Positions 25,502 through 28,435 of a stretch of DNA of 28,435 nucleotides are shown here, one piece after another. Both the position numbers and the translations under genes were made by a program. The DNA is taken from positions 1-28,435 of the IMG/VR virus record IMGVR_UViG_3300034198_005491. The stretch is one strand, 5' to 3'. Under the pieces are notes generated by a model that saw only the letters and a program-made list of their open reading frames with translations, was not told the DNA's origin and did not search any database. The stretch comes from a virus. Positions within the stretch are counted from its first letter, which is position 1. The number at the start of each line of letters is the position of its first letter.

Positions 25502-25819
25502 ATGCCAGCAATCAAGGGTGTCAAACGTCTACCGTCAGGCGGCATCATGTACCGTGGTGAGCGGTTCCCCGGCTTCAACAAGCCCAAGGCCGCTCCTCCC
25601 GGTGACATCCACAAGAAGCGTGTGCTCGCCAAGAAGGGGAACAAGGTGAAGGTCGTGCCGTTCGGCCATCGTGGCTACAGCGACTTCACCAAACACAAGA
25701 ACCCCAAGCGTCGGGCCAACTACCTCAACCGATCTGGAGGCATTCGCAACAAGAGCGGACAGCTTACCAAGGACGACAAGTTCTCGGCCAACTACTGGGC
25801 AAGACGGATTCTTTGGTAA
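25502..25819 (+). CDS. Basic protein, DUF5754-like, 105 aa
   Basis: A strongly basic product. Residues ~48-105 carry the pattern KVKVVPFGHRGYSDFTKHKN, then KRRANYLNRSGGI, then FSANYWARRILW, which matches a family of small proteins (DUF5754, recalled as widespread in phages and some large DNA viruses) with a conserved beta strand, D..KH, R..YL.R and a terminal Y-W...LW motif. Function unknown; the charge suggests nucleic-acid contact, possibly a virion-packaged protein. AAGGAG at 25487-25492, 9 bases before the ATG, is a clear ribosome site, suggesting high expression. The upstream gene ends 3 bases before. Confidence 0.8.
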   Translation: MPAIKGVKRLPSGGIMYRGERFPGFNKPKAAPPGDIHKKRVLAKKGNKVKVVPFGHRGYSDFTKHKNPKRRANYLNRSGGIRNKSGQLTKDDKFSANYWARRILW

Positions 25820-25879
25820 CCCGCTGAGCGACTCCGACTTTCGCCTCACATAGAAACCGTGTAGGCACCAAAACGATTT

Positions 25880-26347
25880 ATGGCTACGACCACCATCTAC
25901 AACAAGGCCCTAGAGCAGATCATCTCTGGGACAATGACTCTCGCCACCACTCCTGCCGGATCGACGCCTCCATACAAGGTGCTGCTCCTCGGATCTTCGT
26001 CGAGCTACACCCACTCCAAGACTCACGTTAACCTGAGCGACGCGCTGGCTGCTGGCGCTGTTGAAGCCTCCGGGTCCGGGTACGACACGGGTGGCAAGGT
26101 GCTCGGCAACATTACGACCACCACCAATCAGTCCGGCAATTTCGTGCAGGTTGAAATCAACGACGTGCAGTGGGGTCTCGGCGGTGGCGGTTCGACCATC
26201 ACGGCTAAAGGCGCGATCATCTATCTCCCCACTGGCAACCCAGCCACAAGTTCTCTACTGGCGTACATCAACTTCGACGGCACCGTTTCCTCCAATGCGT
26301 CGGTGTTCACCATCGACTTCCAGACTCCGTTGAAGTTCCAGAACTGA
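25880..26347 (+). CDS. Small virion-like protein, 155 aa
   Basis: A beta-rich, glycine/serine/threonine-rich product without membrane helices. It matches a common pattern of small phage structural proteins: IYNKALEQIISGTMTL at the start, a YTHSKTHVNLSDALAAG segment, then DTGGKVLGN, VEINDVQWGL and a C-terminal YINFDGTVSSNASVFTIDFQ. These usually occur with head or tail genes and are probably minor virion or decoration proteins. Here it is in the rightward block, away from the other structural genes. A 60-base gap precedes it, with no Shine-Dalgarno sequence; the gap contains CGACTTTCG (25835-25843), identical to nine bases of the divergent inverted repeat. Confidence 0.7.
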   Translation: MATTTIYNKALEQIISGTMTLATTPAGSTPPYKVLLLGSSSSYTHSKTHVNLSDALAAGAVEASGSGYDTGGKVLGNITTTTNQSGNFVQVEINDVQWGLGGGGSTITAKGAIIYLPTGNPATSSLLAYINFDGTVSSNASVFTIDFQTPLKFQN

Positions 26348-26354
26348 ACTCAAC

Positions 26355-26867
26355 ATGGCTAACCTGATCGCTTTCGCTGGCTATGCCCGCGAGGGGAAGG
26401 ACGCTGCCGCCGCGAAGCTGATCAGCATCGGGTGGAACCGCGTCGCTTTCGGGGACATCATCAAGAGTCAGATCGACTCTCTGGTGAAACAGCATCTCGG
26501 CTTTTCAGCATTCACCGAGATCGATTCTGAAAAGCGTCAGATTCGCCCAATTTTGGAGCAGTGGGGTGAAGTCAACTACGACGGCGTGATGAGGGAGTTT
26601 TTCAACACTCTCCCTCGACGAGCGGTCAATACCCGACTCGTTCGCCTCCGTGAGGCCCGCGAATGGATCAAGCGTGGCGGAATCATCCTGCGAGTTCGAC
26701 GCCCCAACATTGAACCGGCAACCGAATGGGAGCGTGACCGGCTGAAAGAGCTCTACGATGGCGGCGTCATCCATGACACCATCATCAATGACGGGACCAT
26801 CGAGCAGCTTCACAACCGAGTGGAGTACTTCTCTGGTTCGGTCGATCCGTACTTACAGACTCGATAA
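26355..26867 (+). CDS. Deoxynucleoside monophosphate kinase, 170 aa
   Basis: A P-loop variant GYAREGKDAAA at residues 9-19, in which GKD replaces GKT/S, is characteristic of phage dNMP kinases of the T4 gp1 type. Further family-like features are VAFGDIIK (about residues 30-37), the helix EQWGEVNY, WIKRGGIILRVRRPN (103-118) for nucleotide binding, and VIHDTIINDGTIEQLHNRVE at 137-156. It phosphorylates dNMPs to dNDPs to feed phage DNA synthesis in the cytoplasm. Length is somewhat short for the family (about 200-240 residues). It starts 7 bases after the previous gene and is followed by a terminator-like hairpin, so it probably ends an operon. Confidence 0.82.
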   Translation: MANLIAFAGYAREGKDAAAAKLISIGWNRVAFGDIIKSQIDSLVKQHLGFSAFTEIDSEKRQIRPILEQWGEVNYDGVMREFFNTLPRRAVNTRLVRLREAREWIKRGGIILRVRRPNIEPATEWERDRLKELYDGGVIHDTIINDGTIEQLHNRVEYFSGSVDPYLQTR

Positions 26868-26884
26868 TCCTCAATCAGGAGCTT

Positions 26885-26916
26885 GACTCTCGGTGTTATA
26901 CACCTAGAGTCGTTTC
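26885..26916 (+). terminator. Putative terminator hairpin after dNMP kinase gene
   Basis: GACTCTCGGTG (26885-26895) pairs with CACCTAGAGTC (26901-26911) with one C-T mismatch around the loop TTATA, followed by GTTTCT. The T-tract is short, so termination may be partial. It lies 17 bases after the dNMP kinase stop codon. Confidence 0.6.
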
Positions 26917-26948
26917 TGCAGACGCTCCGTCTTGGAAGCCGATTGTTC

Positions 26949-26997
26949 GCGACTAGATGAGTCGCTTCGGTCTAAAAGACGTTTAGGCGTCTTCTAG
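26949..26997 (+). promoter_or_regulatory. Two adjacent hairpins in the leader of the NTPase gene
   Basis: The first hairpin is GCGACT (26949-26954) / AGTCGC (26960-26965) with the loop AGATG, a perfect 6-base stem. The second is CTAAAAGACG (26972-26981) / CGTCTTCTAG (26988-26997) with one A-C mismatch and the loop TTTAGG. The second stem ends 7 bases before the ATG at 27005, which has no Shine-Dalgarno sequence, so the fold could control ribosome access or mark an RNA-processing site. A promoter for the downstream block may also lie here; none is convincing. Confidence 0.45.
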
Positions 26998-27004
26998 TTA
27001 ATCC

Positions 27005-27871
27005 ATGAGTATACCTACATTCAGAAAAGCCACCCGCGAGAAGGTGTTCCTCAAGCTCGCTGTGACCGGACCTTCCGGTTCGGGAAAGACCTACTCGTCC
27101 CTGCGCCTTGCCCGTGGTCTTGTTGGACCCACCGGAAAGATCGCCCTCATCGACACCGAGAATCGTTCGGCCTCACTTTATGCCGACCGTTTCGACTTCG
27201 ATACGCTCGACATCACCCCTCCGTTCGACAACGAGAAGTTCGTTGATGGCGTCAACGCAGCCGTGGAGGCTGGGTACGGTGCCATCGTCATCGACAGCGC
27301 GTCCCACTTCTGGGAAGGCATCCTCGACTACAAGGACAAGCTCGACCAGCGCGGCGGTAACTCCTACACGAACTGGAAGATCGCTGGTGACAAGTTCGGC
27401 GGCATCGTCAAAGCGGTGCTTCAGTCCCCCGCTCACGTCATCTGCTGTATGCGCAGCAAGATGGACTATGTCCAAGAGAAGGACGATCGCGGCAAGACTC
27501 AGATCAAAAAGGTCGGTCTCGCGCCGATCATGCGTGACGGTATCGAGTACGAGTTCACGACCGTGTTCGACGTGGCGCTCAACCATCAGGCTGCGGTCTC
27601 CAAGGACCGCTCTGGCCTCTTCGTGGACAAGATCTTTATGATCACCGAAGAGACCGGTGCCCAGCTTGAAGCGTGGCGCATGTCTGGTGGTGAGCCGCTG
27701 TGGAAGACCCAGTTGACCACTGTCATCGGAGCTAACGAGCCCAAGGCCAACACATTCTTGATAACGCTTGGATGGATCAAGGAAGGCCAAACATTCCGGG
27801 ATCTCTCTGTAACCAACGCTGAGAAGATCTTGTCAAATACAGCCGCGTTCCTCGCCAAGGCAACAGCCTGA
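27005..27871 (+). CDS. RecA/AAA-type ATP-binding protein (AAA_24-like), 288 aa
   Basis: Walker A GPSGSGKT at residues 22-29, with KIALIDTENRSASLY (45-59) and Walker B AIVIDSASH (93-101). Later motifs fit the phage AAA_24 family: VICCMRSKMDY, KKVGLAPIMRDGIEYEFTTV and AAVSKDRSGLFVDK. These small RecA-core NTPases accompany phage recombination and replication genes and may act in strand annealing or as an ATPase partner of an exonuclease. The neighbouring PD-(D/E)XK gene supports a recombination role. It lacks the helicase domains of larger enzymes. The ATG is preceded by AGTTAATCC, with no Shine-Dalgarno sequence, beneath a hairpin. Confidence 0.85.
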   Translation: MSIPTFRKATREKVFLKLAVTGPSGSGKTYSSLRLARGLVGPTGKIALIDTENRSASLYADRFDFDTLDITPPFDNEKFVDGVNAAVEAGYGAIVIDSASHFWEGILDYKDKLDQRGGNSYTNWKIAGDKFGGIVKAVLQSPAHVICCMRSKMDYVQEKDDRGKTQIKKVGLAPIMRDGIEYEFTTVFDVALNHQAAVSKDRSGLFVDKIFMITEETGAQLEAWRMSGGEPLWKTQLTTVIGANEPKANTFLITLGWIKEGQTFRDLSVTNAEKILSNTAAFLAKATA

Positions 27872-27891
27872 CAAGTTGATTGACCTGAACC

Positions 27892-28435
<544 letters not shown>

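Overview
The window is part of the genome of a tailed double-stranded DNA bacteriophage (Caudoviricetes). The large terminase, portal, scaffold-like protein, capsid protein, tail fibres and a holin are all recognisable, and genes are packed with short gaps or 1-7 base overlaps. There is no ribosomal, tRNA or host housekeeping gene. The host cannot be named from this sequence. A lipoprotein with a possible unimolecular-spanin layout hints at a Gram-negative (diderm) host. Shine-Dalgarno motifs are scarce, which fits bacterial lineages that rely little on them; this is weak inference.

Layout. Positions 1-22212 are one long leftward block. In transcription order (right to left) it holds a small acidic protein, portal, a small overlapping gene, a scaffold-like protein and the probable major capsid protein, followed by a strong rho-independent terminator. 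Beyond it come a small head-adjacent protein, a holin-like protein, a lipoprotein with a second membrane helix, a putative head-tail connector, a glycosyltransferase, a coiled-coil tail protein, a 710-residue fibre, a giant 2925-residue modular fibre and three small proteins, one of which resembles fibre-assembly proteins. Positions 22282-28435 are a rightward block: large terminase, a 409-residue unknown protein with a cysteine-rich ORF overlapping its 3' part in another frame, an unknown 172-residue protein, a basic DUF5754-like protein, a small virion-like protein and a deoxynucleoside monophosphate kinase. Three hairpins follow, then a RecA/AAA-type NTPase and the beginning of a PD-(D/E)XK exonuclease-like gene.

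The blocks diverge from a gap of about 70 bases (22213-22281) containing a perfect 10-base inverted repeat. The leftward block builds the head, lyses the cell and makes the adhesion apparatus. The rightward block carries packaging, nucleotide metabolism and recombination or replication. No tape-measure or tail-tube gene is seen between head and fibre genes, so a short-tailed (podovirus-like) particle is possible, but the rest of the tail module may lie outside the window. No endolysin, integrase, repressor, tRNA, CRISPR array or insertion sequence was recognised. No gene-free stretch exceeds about 140 bases.
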